From the NCBI RefSeq assembly GCF_030128825.1, contig NZ_CP119127.1:4763501-4827500 (forward strand): a stretch of DNA of 64,000 bases, in the 5' to 3' direction. Positions 18,448 through 26,644 of the stretch are shown here, in pieces; within the stretch, counting starts at the first letter, position 1, and every line of letters begins with the position of its first letter. A program made the translations under genes and the position numbers. The notes below the pieces were generated by a model. It saw nothing but the letters and a program-made list of their open reading frames with translations. It was not told where the DNA came from and ran no database searches. This stretch comes from Sphingobium sp. WTD-1 (GTDB taxonomy: Bacteria; Pseudomonadota; Alphaproteobacteria; Sphingomonadales; Sphingomonadaceae).

Positions 18448-18632
18448 TTATCCTTTGGGCCGCCAGGTCAGCAATCGCCAGAGATAGAGCAGCACCGCGC
18501 CGACCACGCAGGCGGTCGCCACCGGCCCCACATATTTGTCGATGTCGCGGAAATTACGCCCCAGAGAAAAGCCCGCATAGGCCAGGATGACATTCCACAC
18601 CAGCGCGCCGCCGGCGGTCCAGATCAGGAAGC
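18448..18632 (-). pseudogene. dedA: Displaced host 3' end of dedA
   Basis: In frame from the att core, this encodes FLIWTAGGALVWNVILAY through to LLTWRPKG and a stop. That is the last transmembrane helices and tail of a DedA/SNARE-associated membrane protein. It has no start of its own and is cut off from the rest of the gene (62937-63351) by the prophage. Joining the two host pieces across GGAAGC gives the continuous reading RMGHVRFLIWTAGG, so this was the original gene end. Confidence 0.93.
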
Positions 18633-18662
18633 AGCCCTAAACGGTTGTAAAAGGAAATCCTA
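18605..18662. other. attL (left prophage junction)
   Basis: The 6-bp core GGAAGC is at 18627-18632. To its left is host dedA coding sequence. To its right, after 8 bases, is the phage arm ACGGTTGTAAAAGGAA (18641-18656), matched in inverted orientation at attR. The integrase gene begins 55 bp further on. Confidence 0.85.
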
Positions 18663-18686
18663 ACGCATTGCAGCTAGGACGCGCCC

Positions 18687-20300
18687 ATGACCGATTTGCC
18701 CTCGATCCGCAGCAGCACAAAGCCTGCTTACATATATGCCCGCTTCTCATCCGCCGAACAAGCCAAAGGGTATTCGCTAGAGCGTCAGCTTTCCACTGCC
18801 CGGTCCTACATTGAGAGCAAGGGTTGGCAGTTTGCAGAACAGATGACCGATGAAGGTCGCTCTGCATTCCACGGTAGCAACCGGGATGAAGGTGCAGCCC
18901 TATTTGAATTTGAGGCCAAAGCCCGCGCCGGTCATTTCAAAAACGGGTGTATTCTTGTCGTTGAGAACATCGACCGATTAAGCCGTCAGGGTCCGAAAGC
19001 AGCCGCGCAACTCATCTGGGCGCTGAACGAAAATGGCGTTGACGTTGCGACCTATCACGACGACCAGCTTTATCGCGCCGATGCCAGCGACATGCTTGAG
19101 ATATTCGGCCTCATCATCAAAGCGTCAGTCGCCCACGATGAAAGCGAGAAGAAGTCCAAGCGCGCAAAAGCTAGTTGGGACAAAAAATATAAGGGCATTG
19201 CAGCAGGGTCGAAAAAAGCCATCACTCAGAATGTGCCTGCCTGGCTGACCGTTACACCCGAAAAGGACATAATCGAGGACAAGCATCGAGTCGCTGTCGT
19301 GCGCGAGATATTCAATTCATATGTTGAGGGTGTAGGTCTGCACACCATCATGAAGCGCCTCAATGAACGAGGTGAGCCAGCTTTTTCAGGGAAAGCCACT
19401 TCAAAGGGTTGGAGTAAAAGCGCGATCAATCATGTGCTGTCCAATCGCTCCGTGCTGGGCGAATATGCCACCCAAAACGGCAAAAACATACCGGTCCTCT
19501 ATTATCCTCAGATCATCAGTCTCGACCTGTTCAACCGGGCCGAAGCCATGCGCGCTACGAAGTCCAAAACAGGAGGTTCGTCAAAATATCAGGGCCACAA
19601 CCTGTTTGCAGGGATAGCCCGTTGCGAGCATTGCGAAGGTCCAATGGGCTACATCAGGGATGGAGGTGTCTCGCGCTACACCACTGCATCAGGCGAAAAG
19701 AAGGTCTATCAAAGCAAAGGTCACTCCTACCTGATCTGTGACGCTGCCCGACGAGGGTTCGGGTGCGATAACAAAGCCCACACTCCATATCGTGTGATCG
19801 AGACGGCCACATTGCAGCAATTGCTTTGGGCCACTGTCGAGGAACAGCCTGACACATCAAATCCGAAAGCCGATGCAGTCCGGTCCAAACTCGACGCCGC
19901 GCTCCACAACATCGACCTCAAGCACCGGCAAATTGCCAACATCATCGACAGCATGGCGGAAGCACCTAGCAAAGCTATGGCCGCAAGGGTTGCAGCTTTG
20001 GAAACCGAAATCGAAACGCTTCAAGCCGAATGTGCAGCTCTGCAAAAGGAACTCGCTATCGAAACCGCAGCGCCATCCACGTTCGATGACCTTGCAGAAT
20101 TGCGCGTCCTGACCGAACTGCTCGAAAGCGAGGACGAGGATATTCGTCGTGCTGCGCGTCTCAGGACAAACGCATCCCTCAAGCGCATCCTCGACCACAT
20201 GACCATCGACCGCACCGGCAAATTCGTCGTTATGTCGATGGACGTTGGTGTTTGGGAATTTGACCGCTCCGGCCAGCGTATAGGTGGGCAAGCCCTATAA
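18687..20300 (+). CDS. int: Large serine integrase
   Basis: A 537-residue recombinase that would integrate phage attP into host attB within dedA. Domains in order: N-terminal resolvase-like catalytic domain with nucleophile serine at residue 21 or 22 (YIYARFSSAEQ) and the LSRQGPKAAAQ arginine region; recombinase domain (about 165-300, VPAWLTVTPEK); zinc-ribbon with CEHC and a later cysteine pair around CDAARRGFGC; and a C-terminal coiled coil (VAALETEIETLQAECAALQKEL). Length and order match Bxb1/phiC31-type integrases. The gene lies directly inside attL, the usual position. Excision would need a directionality factor, which I could not identify. Confidence 0.95.
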   Translation: MTDLPSIRSSTKPAYIYARFSSAEQAKGYSLERQLSTARSYIESKGWQFAEQMTDEGRSAFHGSNRDEGAALFEFEAKARAGHFKNGCILVVENIDRLSRQGPKAAAQLIWALNENGVDVATYHDDQLYRADASDMLEIFGLIIKASVAHDESEKKSKRAKASWDKKYKGIAAGSKKAITQNVPAWLTVTPEKDIIEDKHRVAVVREIFNSYVEGVGLHTIMKRLNERGEPAFSGKATSKGWSKSAINHVLSNRSVLGEYATQNGKNIPVLYYPQIISLDLFNRAEAMRATKSKTGGSSKYQGHNLFAGIARCEHCEGPMGYIRDGGVSRYTTASGEKKVYQSKGHSYLICDAARRGFGCDNKAHTPYRVIETATLQQLLWATVEEQPDTSNPKADAVRSKLDAALHNIDLKHRQIANIIDSMAEAPSKAMAARVAALETEIETLQAECAALQKELAIETAAPSTFDDLAELRVLTELLESEDEDIRRAARLRTNASLKRILDHMTIDRTGKFVVMSMDVGVWEFDRSGQRIGGQAL

Positions 20301-20328
20301 GCCCCTATCCCACTCACTAGATACAAGA

Positions 20329-20362
20329 ATGCCCCAGCGTAGCCGCCGGGGCATCTTTGTTT
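20329..20362 (+). terminator. Terminator after integrase
   Basis: Stem ATGCCCC / GGGGCAT with a 12-base loop that can pair further, then CTTTGTTTT. It separates the integrase from the reverse-strand small gene. Confidence 0.75.
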
Positions 20363-20382
20363 TGTATGGTCGTCTCAGGGGA

Positions 20383-20568
20383 TCAGTGACGCGGTAATTG
20401 CAGCACTTCTGCACCAACATGCAGATCAAAACATGCGCGCTTTCGTTCGCAGTAGATACGCACGCCAGAGAAATCGAACGCGAAGGCATCATCTTCGAAA
20501 TCGGGATGGTAGTCGAAAGTGGTATCAACATAGTTAGCAAGTGCGTTTAGGTCGATCTGTGTAAGCAT
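20383..20568 (-). CDS. Small phage protein, unknown
   Basis: A 61-residue acidic protein (MLTQIDLNALANYVDTTFDYHPDFEDDAFAFDFSG...) with GGAG 7 bases before its ATG. No helix-turn-helix is evident. Position next to the integrase is where a directionality factor or regulator might sit, but nothing in the sequence supports either role. Confidence 0.5.
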   Translation of the reverse strand: MLTQIDLNALANYVDTTFDYHPDFEDDAFAFDFSGVRIYCERKRACFDLHVGAEVLQLPRH

Positions 20569-20744
20569 GTTAGCACTCCGATGTCTCGTTGTGCCAAAAC
20601 AGTTAGCTCCACGCCGAACCAGAAGTCATCCACTTTTCTGTCTACTTCTCCTATTTTTCTACTCCGAAGCAATCAAGTGTTGCTCTTTGCCCGATAAGAC
20701 GCATTGTTTCCTTAGGCACATCAACCAAAAGGAACGTGCCTACT

Positions 20745-21104
20745 ATGGAATGGACAAAGCATATCCGCCCAACGGACCTGCAACAGCTAATCATAAATTG
20801 GGAAGAGCAATTGCCGCTCAAGGCGACAACCGGCGAGCGAGACTATCAGCCGGTAGTGAAGATATTCAACCCGGTCGGAGCAGCGACATTCCTCATATCA
20901 GAATGTGACAATGAGGGATTGGCCTTCGGGCTTTCAGATTTAGGCTTTGGTGAACCAGAGCTTGGCTATATCAGCATGGACGAGATTTTCAGCGTCCAGT
21001 TGCCCGGTGGCCTGACGATGGAGCAGGACATCTATTTCAAGCCCACAAAGACGCTTTCCGAGTATGCCTCAGAAGCCCGTCACAAGGGCCGCATAATGGC
21101 CTGA
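20745..21104 (+). CDS. DUF2958-like protein
   Basis: A 119-residue protein from the ATG at 20745 (MEWTKHIRPTDLQQ), preceded by AAAAGGAA. The segments VVKIFNPVGAATFLISECDNEGLAFGLSDLGFGEPELGYISMDE and GLTMEQDIYFKPTKTL match the pattern of DUF2958, a family found on phages and conjugative elements with no known biochemical role. A GTG three codons upstream is a weaker start. Confidence 0.72.
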   Translation: MEWTKHIRPTDLQQLIINWEEQLPLKATTGERDYQPVVKIFNPVGAATFLISECDNEGLAFGLSDLGFGEPELGYISMDEIFSVQLPGGLTMEQDIYFKPTKTLSEYASEARHKGRIMA

Positions 21105-21107
21105 GCA

Positions 21108-21113
21108 TAAATA
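21108..21113 (+). promoter_or_regulatory. TAAATA motif after the DUF2958 gene
   Basis: Context CATAAATA. It is the only plus-strand copy not followed by a plus-strand gene; it faces a bidirectional terminator 50 bp on, so it may be inactive or drive a short RNA. Confidence 0.3.
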
Positions 21114-21160
21114 AGTGCAGCAGGGATAGACATTGGCCTGCTGCTATTTGATCAACGGAG

Positions 21161-21190
21161 AACCCCGGCACACGGTAGCGCCGGGGTTTT
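21161..21190. terminator. Bidirectional terminator
   Basis: Stem AACCCCGGC / GCCGGGGTT followed by TTT, between the convergent genes at 20745 and 21197. Confidence 0.85.
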
Positions 21191-21196
21191 CTTATA

Positions 21197-21727
21197 TCAC
21201 TTCTTTTCGGCCAGCACCTTGTCAATGTCAGCAGCATCATACTTGCCATCGGCCTTCAACGCAGCGGCAGCTTGAGCAGCCGTCTGCTTCTGCTTGCCCA
21301 TGCGGATACCGAACGCACGACGGATATTGGTCAAGGGATCGCTGCTGGTAGCGCGAGCAGCAGGAAACCGCTTGGACGCACTTTTAGTGGAGGCTTCGCT
21401 GCCAAGCAGATCGTCCAGTTCGCCAGCTTCGACGTTCGCGATCAGCAGATTGACGGCTTCAACAAATCGCTCACTAGGAATGAAATGCTCGGTCTTGCCA
21501 GAAATGGCCAGAGGCTCACCACGCAGCTTGGGCGTGAACTTCACAGTATCGCCGTTAGCAGTCCACATGCGGTTCGGGGCTTTGGTGCGGCCAGTGTTAA
21601 ACTGCTCGATAGCCGTCTTGAGCGCCTTCACAAGCGGCTTACGGATAGCGGCCTTATCGACGGGCTTAGCTTCATACTTGGCGCGCAGACCATCATCGGT
21701 GAGCGAGAGAAAATCGTTTATGGGCAT
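21197..21727 (-). CDS. Phage protein of unknown function (paralogue A)
   Basis: A 176-residue lysine-rich protein starting MPINDFLSLTDDGL behind AGGAGG. It has no recognised domain. A central stretch (LKTAIEQFN... W...GD...FTPKLRGEPLAISGKTEHFIPSERFVEAVNLLIANVEAGELDDLL) aligns by eye with the upstream gene at 21840, so the pair probably arose by duplication. The basic C-terminal third (KQKQTAAQAAAALKADGKYDAADIDKVLAEKK) is unique to this copy and may bind nucleic acid. Confidence 0.65.
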   Translation of the reverse strand: MPINDFLSLTDDGLRAKYEAKPVDKAAIRKPLVKALKTAIEQFNTGRTKAPNRMWTANGDTVKFTPKLRGEPLAISGKTEHFIPSERFVEAVNLLIANVEAGELDDLLGSEASTKSASKRFPAARATSSDPLTNIRRAFGIRMGKQKQTAAQAAAALKADGKYDAADIDKVLAEKK

Positions 21728-21788
21728 CTTGTCCTCCTAGTGCGACTGACGACCAAGTAAGAGGACATTGCAGAGCGGAAGTCAACAG

Positions 21789-21816
21789 AACGGTCCCACT
21801 TTGCAGCAGGACCGTT
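21789..21816 (-). terminator. Hairpin between the two paralogous genes
   Basis: AACGGTCC / GGACCGTT with a 12-base loop, in the 112-bp gap. It probably ends the upstream (21840-22244) transcript. Confidence 0.6.
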
Positions 21817-21839
21817 GGAAGTTAGAAGTTGATTAGCAG

Positions 21840-22244
21840 TTAGGTTGCAGGCGTTTCCGCTTTCGGCTTCGACTTCCGAGTGGCGCGCATCTTTTCCGTG
21901 CGAACAGCGCGAGCTTTTTCCAGCGCTTCAAGTTGCTGGTCGAACTTGCCCTTGCCGATTTCATCAGCAAAGTAGGCCAGCGCTTCGGGAAACAGCTTGG
22001 TTTCGACGGCCAGTTGGGTTTCTTCGCCCTTCAATTTGAGCGCCGTGTTAGCGTATCGGATGCTGAAAGCAGTGTCGTTTGCACCGCTTCTGAACCAGCG
22101 CCGACCTTCCTTCTTGGGTTCGTTGAACAGCGCGATCTGCGTTTTGATCGCTTCCAATACAACGTCCCGCGCAGTGCGCTTGCCGGTGGTGGTCAGGTCA
22201 GCAACAGCGGAAACGCTCTTGAGCGCAGTGGGATTGAAAGCCAT
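21840..22244 (-). CDS. Phage protein of unknown function (paralogue B)
   Basis: A 134-residue protein from the ATG at 22244 (MAFNPTALKSVSAVADL), chosen because GGAG lies 8 bases upstream; the longer frame from 22325 lacks a site. IKTQIALFNEPKKEGRRWFRSG and ETKLFPEALAYFADEIGKGKFDQQLEAL align with paralogue A. The C-terminus is rich in Lys and Arg (KARAVRTEKMRATRKSKPKAE). Function unknown. Confidence 0.65.
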   Translation of the reverse strand: MAFNPTALKSVSAVADLTTTGKRTARDVVLEAIKTQIALFNEPKKEGRRWFRSGANDTAFSIRYANTALKLKGEETQLAVETKLFPEALAYFADEIGKGKFDQQLEALEKARAVRTEKMRATRKSKPKAETPAT

Positions 22245-22412
22245 CTCGTTTACTCCGATCTTGCAGTGCTGCATTGCCCTGCCAACATCGTATGCAGTCA
22301 CCTGATATTCATTCCTACCAATCAATGAACTTGACGTTCAGGAGATTTCAGGAGGCACGTTATCAGGGCTAGTTCTTCCCTCTGGATAAGTATGCGGAGA
22401 GGAGAACACATT

Positions 22413-22658
22413 ATGATCTATTTCCTAACCGCATTATCCCTGTTCACGTTTCTTACGCTTTGCGGCGCAACTAGCCGCCTCAAGAAAGCAGAAGAGCATA
22501 TCGAAATTATCCGCGTAGCGCTTGACCGTCATCTTACCGATGGTGCCGACTACCGTTCAACGACAACCGTGCAGAGCGTCAGACAGGCACAGATGCTTGC
22601 TGAACTTGCTCAATATCGTGCTGCAAAGTCGGTAGGCCGCAAGGGGGACGAAGCATGA
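22413..22658 (+). CDS. Small membrane protein
   Basis: An 81-residue protein from the ATG at 22413 behind GGAGAGGAG. The N-terminal MIYFLTALSLFTFLTLCGATS is a membrane segment; the rest is a charged helix (LKKAEEHIEIIRVALDRHL). Function unknown. The following small frame starts inside its last codons (ATGA overlap at 22655). Confidence 0.6.
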   Translation: MIYFLTALSLFTFLTLCGATSRLKKAEEHIEIIRVALDRHLTDGADYRSTTTVQSVRQAQMLAELAQYRAAKSVGRKGDEA

Positions 22659-22895
22659 GCCATTACACTAAATGCGAATGGCAGCGCGCAAAGGCTAACG
22701 CAGCTGCCCGCTGGCAAGCTGTCTCTTCCAACCCACTGCTCCCGTCGGAATAAGGCCGCGAAGGTCGCACACTGGCTTGCGATAGAAGAAGGCGCGGACC
22801 ATGCGCTCAGCTTAATCCAGTCAGGGAGCCAACTCGATGAGGTAACTCAATATGTTACCGACTTCCTCGAATGGAAGCTGGGTGGTGACGCATGA
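22655..22895 (+). pseudogene. Small phage gene split by a +1 shift
   Basis: An ATGA-coupled frame (MSHYTKCEWQRAKANAAAR...) stops after 32 codons at 22753. In the +1 frame a coding-like stretch continues without a start: NKAAKVAHWLAIEEGADHALSLIQ... to EWKLGGDA at 22895. Together they would make an 80-residue helical protein. This is either a damaged gene or a frameshift. A 24-codon frame (22892-22966) overlaps its end by ATGA. Confidence 0.4.
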
Positions 22896-22962
22896 TCGGC
22901 GAAGAAGCACGGGCATCACGCGACAAGATGAGGATCACGCTCAAAGCCATTCGCCGCATGCA

Positions 22963-23601
22963 CTAATCCTTGACAGAGTTGTCCTTGTCGTCGCCCTGTT
23001 GTGGTTGCTGCAATGGATGAATGCCCAGTACGATCATATTCGACTCTCGGAGGCTTCCCGCAATTTGGGGCCACGCCTCCATTGCCTTTAAGACCATAAC
23101 TTCCCGGTCAACAAAGCCTTTCGATACATAGGCGCCACTTCGCAGGGATTCCGGAGAAATGTCATAATCCAAATCGTCAGCCATCGCGCACATGATCGCA
23201 ATCTGTAGGCTTTGAGCCTTCTGGAAATGAGCTGTGGCAGCATCAACATCTTCCTCTGGCGGTGGACCATTTACTTGTGCAAGATAGTCGGCTCGCGCCT
23301 TCATTACCGGCTTCACATCGTGAAAATCCAGCGCTGTCATGGCGAGAGCGCTCTGATATTCAGGATTGGCAGGGGTCTGCCACGTATTCAGAAGAATACG
23401 AAGTGTCCGCTCTTTTCGATCTTGTTTGCTTGCACGATCTTGCAGCTTGGGTGAAATCCATCCGGCAACCAGAATTGCGGCAATTATCGACAATCCGTTG
23501 ACTATGGCCCCCAACTTATCGCCATCAGGGATCGTGCCAATCCAATGGCCGAAAGAAATCGCCCCATTCCATGCAGACGTAATCAAGCAGGTATCCCCCA
23601 T
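22963..23601 (-). CDS. DUF6680-like membrane-anchored protein
   Basis: A 212-residue protein from the ATG at 23601 (MGDTCLITSAWNG), behind GGAGGTGG. One hydrophobic segment (LGAIVNGLSIIAAILVAGWIS, about residues 31-51) is followed by a cytoplasmic helical domain with RKERTLRILLNTWQTPANPEYQSALAMTALDF and IAIMCAMADDLDYDISPESLRSGAY, a pattern I associate with DUF6680. That family has no assigned activity and is scattered among phages and defence-rich regions. It stands against the direction of its neighbours, as moron genes often do. Confidence 0.6.
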   Translation of the reverse strand: MGDTCLITSAWNGAISFGHWIGTIPDGDKLGAIVNGLSIIAAILVAGWISPKLQDRASKQDRKERTLRILLNTWQTPANPEYQSALAMTALDFHDVKPVMKARADYLAQVNGPPPEEDVDAATAHFQKAQSLQIAIMCAMADDLDYDISPESLRSGAYVSKGFVDREVMVLKAMEAWPQIAGSLRESNMIVLGIHPLQQPQQGDDKDNSVKD

Positions 23602-23673
23602 GTCCACCTCCGATGATGTACAGTATGCAAATTGACGACGCGGTTCCACTGTTTAACGCGCTGATAACGGCTC

Positions 23674-23684
23674 CACTTTTAGTG
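23674..23684. promoter_or_regulatory. CACTTTTAGTG motif overlapping the primase start region
   Basis: A near-palindromic 11-mer ending 7 bases before the ATG at 23692 and overlapping its presumed ribosome binding site (GTGAGAG). Exact copies occur at 21379, 26329, 35363 and 36563. Confidence 0.4.
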
Positions 23685-23691
23685 AGAGCCT

Positions 23692-24345
23692 ATGACGTTA
23701 CACGAAGCCATCAGAAGCGTTCTGCCCGCTGGCACCCGATCCAGTCCATATCAGGGCAGCACGCGATACAAATTCGATTGCCCAATGTGCCATCACAACG
23801 GCCATCGACGCGATACCCAACAGCGCGGTGCGTTTCGGCTCAATCCAGATGGCAGCGCAGGCTATTCCTGTTTCCAATGCCACCACAACACCCGACAATC
23901 ACCGGACATGAGCCTGACGCAAAAGATGCGGTCAGTCCTCATCCATCTAGGCATGAGCGACGATGATGTGCAGCGGCTATCATATGACCTTTGGGCAGCG
24001 AAAATCACCAGACAGCGCGGCATAGCGCCTCCACCCTATATCTCTAAAAAGCCGTTACCCGCTGGCAGCAAACCTATCGGTCATTGGATCGCGCAGAACG
24101 TCGCTGACGATAATTTCAACGATGTCTTGTTAGACCTGGCCGACATGACCGACGAACGCCGGGACAGTCTTTATTGGACCCCGGATGCAGGCGAGTCCGG
24201 CGATATGAACAGGCGCTTCATATGGGCAATCGGTCCCAAAGATGATCCGATTGGCTGGGCAGCAGAACTCATCGGTGATGAAGCCACGGACCCAATTCTC
24301 AGCGATCCAGATATAATGACCTACAACGACGAGGACGAAAAGTGA
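23692..24345 (+). CDS. Zinc-finger DNA primase-like protein
   Basis: A 217-residue protein. A four-cysteine zinc site is clear: CPMC (Cys30, Cys33) and CFQC (Cys60, Cys63), flanking RGAFRLNPDGSAGYS, the arrangement of the CHC2/toprim primase zinc domain that reads template DNA. The C-terminal half does not show a toprim DxD motif that I can identify, so this could be a free primase zinc domain with a partner elsewhere. The stop overlaps the next gene as GTGA, so both are translated from one mRNA. It probably acts in phage replication. Confidence 0.6.
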   Translation: MTLHEAIRSVLPAGTRSSPYQGSTRYKFDCPMCHHNGHRRDTQQRGAFRLNPDGSAGYSCFQCHHNTRQSPDMSLTQKMRSVLIHLGMSDDDVQRLSYDLWAAKITRQRGIAPPPYISKKPLPAGSKPIGHWIAQNVADDNFNDVLLDLADMTDERRDSLYWTPDAGESGDMNRRFIWAIGPKDDPIGWAAELIGDEATDPILSDPDIMTYNDEDEK

Positions 24346-25043
24346 GCGACGCGAAAGTAACTAAGACCGAAAGTGATGGAGCAGTTTGGACGTCCACGGT
24401 GGTAGTCGATGATGGTCCTGATCCGTATGCTGATTTTATGGAGAAAAAGAAGCAAGAGCGAATTCAAGCCTACAACCAAGCAGTTGCGAATTACGCTCGG
24501 ATTAAACCAGTCTGGGACCAGTATGTGGTCGAGATAGAGGAATGGCATAAAGCTGCGAGGGAATTTGAAGCAGCATGTGCCGACGAAGCTAAGGATTATG
24601 GCTATCTTTGGATGCTGAAAATCAAAGGTGGTTGGAAGAAAGCTGCAAAGACGATCACAGGAAACGGTGTGTCAGAAGACAACCACACGCAGTCGAGCCA
24701 AATCCCTGTCTTCAAAAATAATTCGCAATTGAAGGGCTATCACTTCATGCGAGTGACCAAAAAGCAAATCCTGATGGCTAAGCTGTCTGATGAGATCGAC
24801 ACAGGACGGATCATAGATGATCCCGAAGGCAAATTCTGGGCATTCATTGGCAACACGAAATCCCTATGTGAACTGACACCAATTGACGGTAGTTCGATCC
24901 GCCGTCACACAGCCCTAATTGCTGAAAAATACACTGTTGAACGAGTTGATCCGCAACTTAAAACTGCTGACGAAATCTACGCAGGAATGAAGTGGGATAA
25001 TCATGAACCACTACAGCCAAACGAACAGAATTATGTGTCCTGA
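24342..25043 (+). CDS. Phage protein, unknown, coupled to the primase-like gene
   Basis: A 233-residue protein with a GTG start overlapping the previous stop (GTGA). The middle is a charged helical stretch (FMEKKKQERIQAYNQAVANYARIKPVWDQYVVEIEEWHKAAREFEAACADEA), probably coiled coil. The C-terminal part (HFMRVTKKQILMAKLSDEIDTGRIIDDPEGKFWAFIGNTKSLCELTPIDG) is globular and not recognised. Coupling suggests a role in replication with the preceding protein. Confidence 0.6.
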   Translation: MSDAKVTKTESDGAVWTSTVVVDDGPDPYADFMEKKKQERIQAYNQAVANYARIKPVWDQYVVEIEEWHKAAREFEAACADEAKDYGYLWMLKIKGGWKKAAKTITGNGVSEDNHTQSSQIPVFKNNSQLKGYHFMRVTKKQILMAKLSDEIDTGRIIDDPEGKFWAFIGNTKSLCELTPIDGSSIRRHTALIAEKYTVERVDPQLKTADEIYAGMKWDNHEPLQPNEQNYVS

Positions 25044-25154
25044 CTATTTTGCAACAGTATCGTTTTTAAGTCGCATCTAGCAGTCGATGGCAGTAAAGCA
25101 GTCGTATGCAGCGCGGTAGCAATGCTGTTGGATAGCGGTCGCTTTTAGCTGTCC

Positions 25155-25196
25155 GAATAACCCGTTGTTCCATACCCCCGGAACAACGGGTTATTC
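25155..25196. terminator. 17-bp perfect hairpin between convergent genes
   Basis: Arms 25155-25171 and 25180-25196 pair fully around an 8-base loop. It lies between 24342-25043 (+) and 25281-26021 (-), so it probably ends both. The rest of this 237-bp gap holds only a 16-bp sequence repeated near the resolvase gene (25209-25224). Confidence 0.8.
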
Positions 25197-25280
25197 ATGT
25201 CTGTGATGCCCGTAGAGCGTCACTGAGAACAAATCTCCTAGCCTAGCAGTCAACGGACCCCTAAGACAATCTGACGCTTA

Positions 25281-26021
25281 TTAGGCGAATTTACTCTCCG
25301 GCTGTTCGCTGCGCTCAGCATCACTCCATGACAGTCTGAACATCATAGCCTCACTCGGCTCCCTGAACATGACCCGCAAGAAGTCATCGGGATCGTGATG
25401 GGCAATTGAGTTTAGCTGCTTGTCGATGCCTGCATTGCGCTCGTTTGGAAATGCACCAACGTCCATAATGTCATAGACACCTACAAGCGATGTATCGCCG
25501 TTCAGGTGCCATCTGTCGAAATGCTCAACTTCCTCCAAAGTCGTCTCGTCAATTTCGGTAAACCAGAACGATCCAGCAGTAACCCAGACCATGACCCGGC
25601 CCTTGGTATTCTGCTCTAGCCAGTTATGCAGCGCCATCGGATCACCAGCAGGCATGTTCAGCGACGGCAGATCAAAGAACGTCACAACCGATGTTGAGGT
25701 AGCAGCCATAAGCTGGCCGAACGCAACAGCATCGCTATCAAGGTCGAATATCACGTAAAGCGAATGCGGCGTCCCGATATAGTGGACAAAGGCATCATCG
25801 AGATATGTTGTCCATTCCACCAGACCCGCCCTGTTGCCAACGTCCATTTTGAGTTTGTCAGGAAACTCAAACTCTCCATCGTTGAGAAGCATAATCCGAC
25901 GCGGCTTTGTATCTTCCGTGTGAAGCCAAATATCTGTGCGGCCCTTCACGCTATCGAAGAAGTGCATGAACGCAGGCATGTCAAGCGTCTGCGTCTGGTC
26001 AATCTGGAATGTAGTAGTCAC
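25281..26021 (-). CDS. Phage protein, unknown
   Basis: A 246-residue acidic protein. The GTG at 26021 overlaps the upstream stop as GTGA and gives MTTTFQIDQTQTLDMPAFMHFFDSV; an ATG at 26048 would add nine residues with no better site. It alternates strand-like hydrophobic and charged segments (RGRVMVWVTAGSFWFTEID, HSLYVIFDLDSDAVAFGQL) with no signature I recognise. It forms a two-gene unit with 26018-26317. Confidence 0.6.
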   Translation of the reverse strand: MTTTFQIDQTQTLDMPAFMHFFDSVKGRTDIWLHTEDTKPRRIMLLNDGEFEFPDKLKMDVGNRAGLVEWTTYLDDAFVHYIGTPHSLYVIFDLDSDAVAFGQLMAATSTSVVTFFDLPSLNMPAGDPMALHNWLEQNTKGRVMVWVTAGSFWFTEIDETTLEEVEHFDRWHLNGDTSLVGVYDIMDVGAFPNERNAGIDKQLNSIAHHDPDDFLRVMFREPSEAMMFRLSWSDAERSEQPESKFA

Positions 26022-26317
26022 AATTCGATGCCTCGTTTGATTGCCCATTGGCTCGCGTAAATGATCGCGCCAGTCAGCCGCGTTATGCGGTCGTCAGTTT
26101 GAATCTCTTCAATGTCGCCCTTGAGATATGCCGTTTTGGCATAAATGGGATCGATCCCGGCTTTGTGCGCCTCAACCATCAGAACCCAACACCATGCGTC
26201 GTCCTGATGTGGATTTTCCCCGACGAGCATTGTTGTCGCCGCGTCCGACTGCTTATCCATTATCTCTGCTGTTCGCAGGACTAGATCATCCATGATCTTA
26301 TCGGCTTTGTCGGTCAT
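26018..26317 (-). CDS. Phage protein, unknown
   Basis: A 99-residue acidic protein (MTDKADKIMDDLVLRTAEIMDKQSDAA...) whose leader contains CACTTTTAGTG 11 bases before the ATG. It is the first gene of a reverse-strand pair. No domain recognised. Confidence 0.6.
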   Translation of the reverse strand: MTDKADKIMDDLVLRTAEIMDKQSDAATTMLVGENPHQDDAWCWVLMVEAHKAGIDPIYAKTAYLKGDIEEIQTDDRITRLTGAIIYASQWAIKRGIEL

Positions 26318-26644
26318 TTGTCCCCGCTCACTAAAAGTGAATCTCCTTTACAGACCAACCCCTTAATGCCCGGTTTCCATCCCGCTAACTATGCGATGAG
26401 GAACAAGGCAGACCGGACAAAACCCTGCAAGAACGACACATGCAATAATCTCGCGAAAGCCCCGCGTGGCATGTGCTGGACTTGCTATAACCGCGAGACA
26501 GTAGCGAGGCGAAGAGCAGCAGTAGCAGAAGGCAAACGCGCTCCTAAGCTGATCCCAACGACATATTCGGTCGATAAACACGGCTACAAAATGGGCTATG
26601 CACCTGAGCATCCCCTATCGAGCATTACAGGGGGCGCGCTCTAG
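26318..26644 (+). pseudogene. HNH endonuclease, N-terminal piece (cut by IS30-family element)
   Basis: Encodes a Cys-rich start (KPCKNDTCNN...GMCWTCYNRE, a zinc-finger-like CxxxxCx(n)CxxC) and then KHGYKMGYAPEHPLSS, the lead-in to an HNH nuclease core. The core itself lies beyond the insertion sequence at 27687. The start is uncertain: a TTG at 26318 or the ATG at 26366. The frame stops at 26644, just before the terminal repeat. Confidence 0.75.
26329..26339. promoter_or_regulatory. CACTAAAAGTG motif between divergent genes
   Basis: Second intergenic copy of the 11-mer. On the minus strand it lies 11 bases upstream of the ATG at 26317, close to the geometry at 23674 (7 bases upstream of its ATG). 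Confidence 0.4.

Noticed and set aside
20383..20568. Recombination directionality factor
   Set aside because: Position is suggestive but the protein shows no DNA-binding motif; there is no positive evidence.
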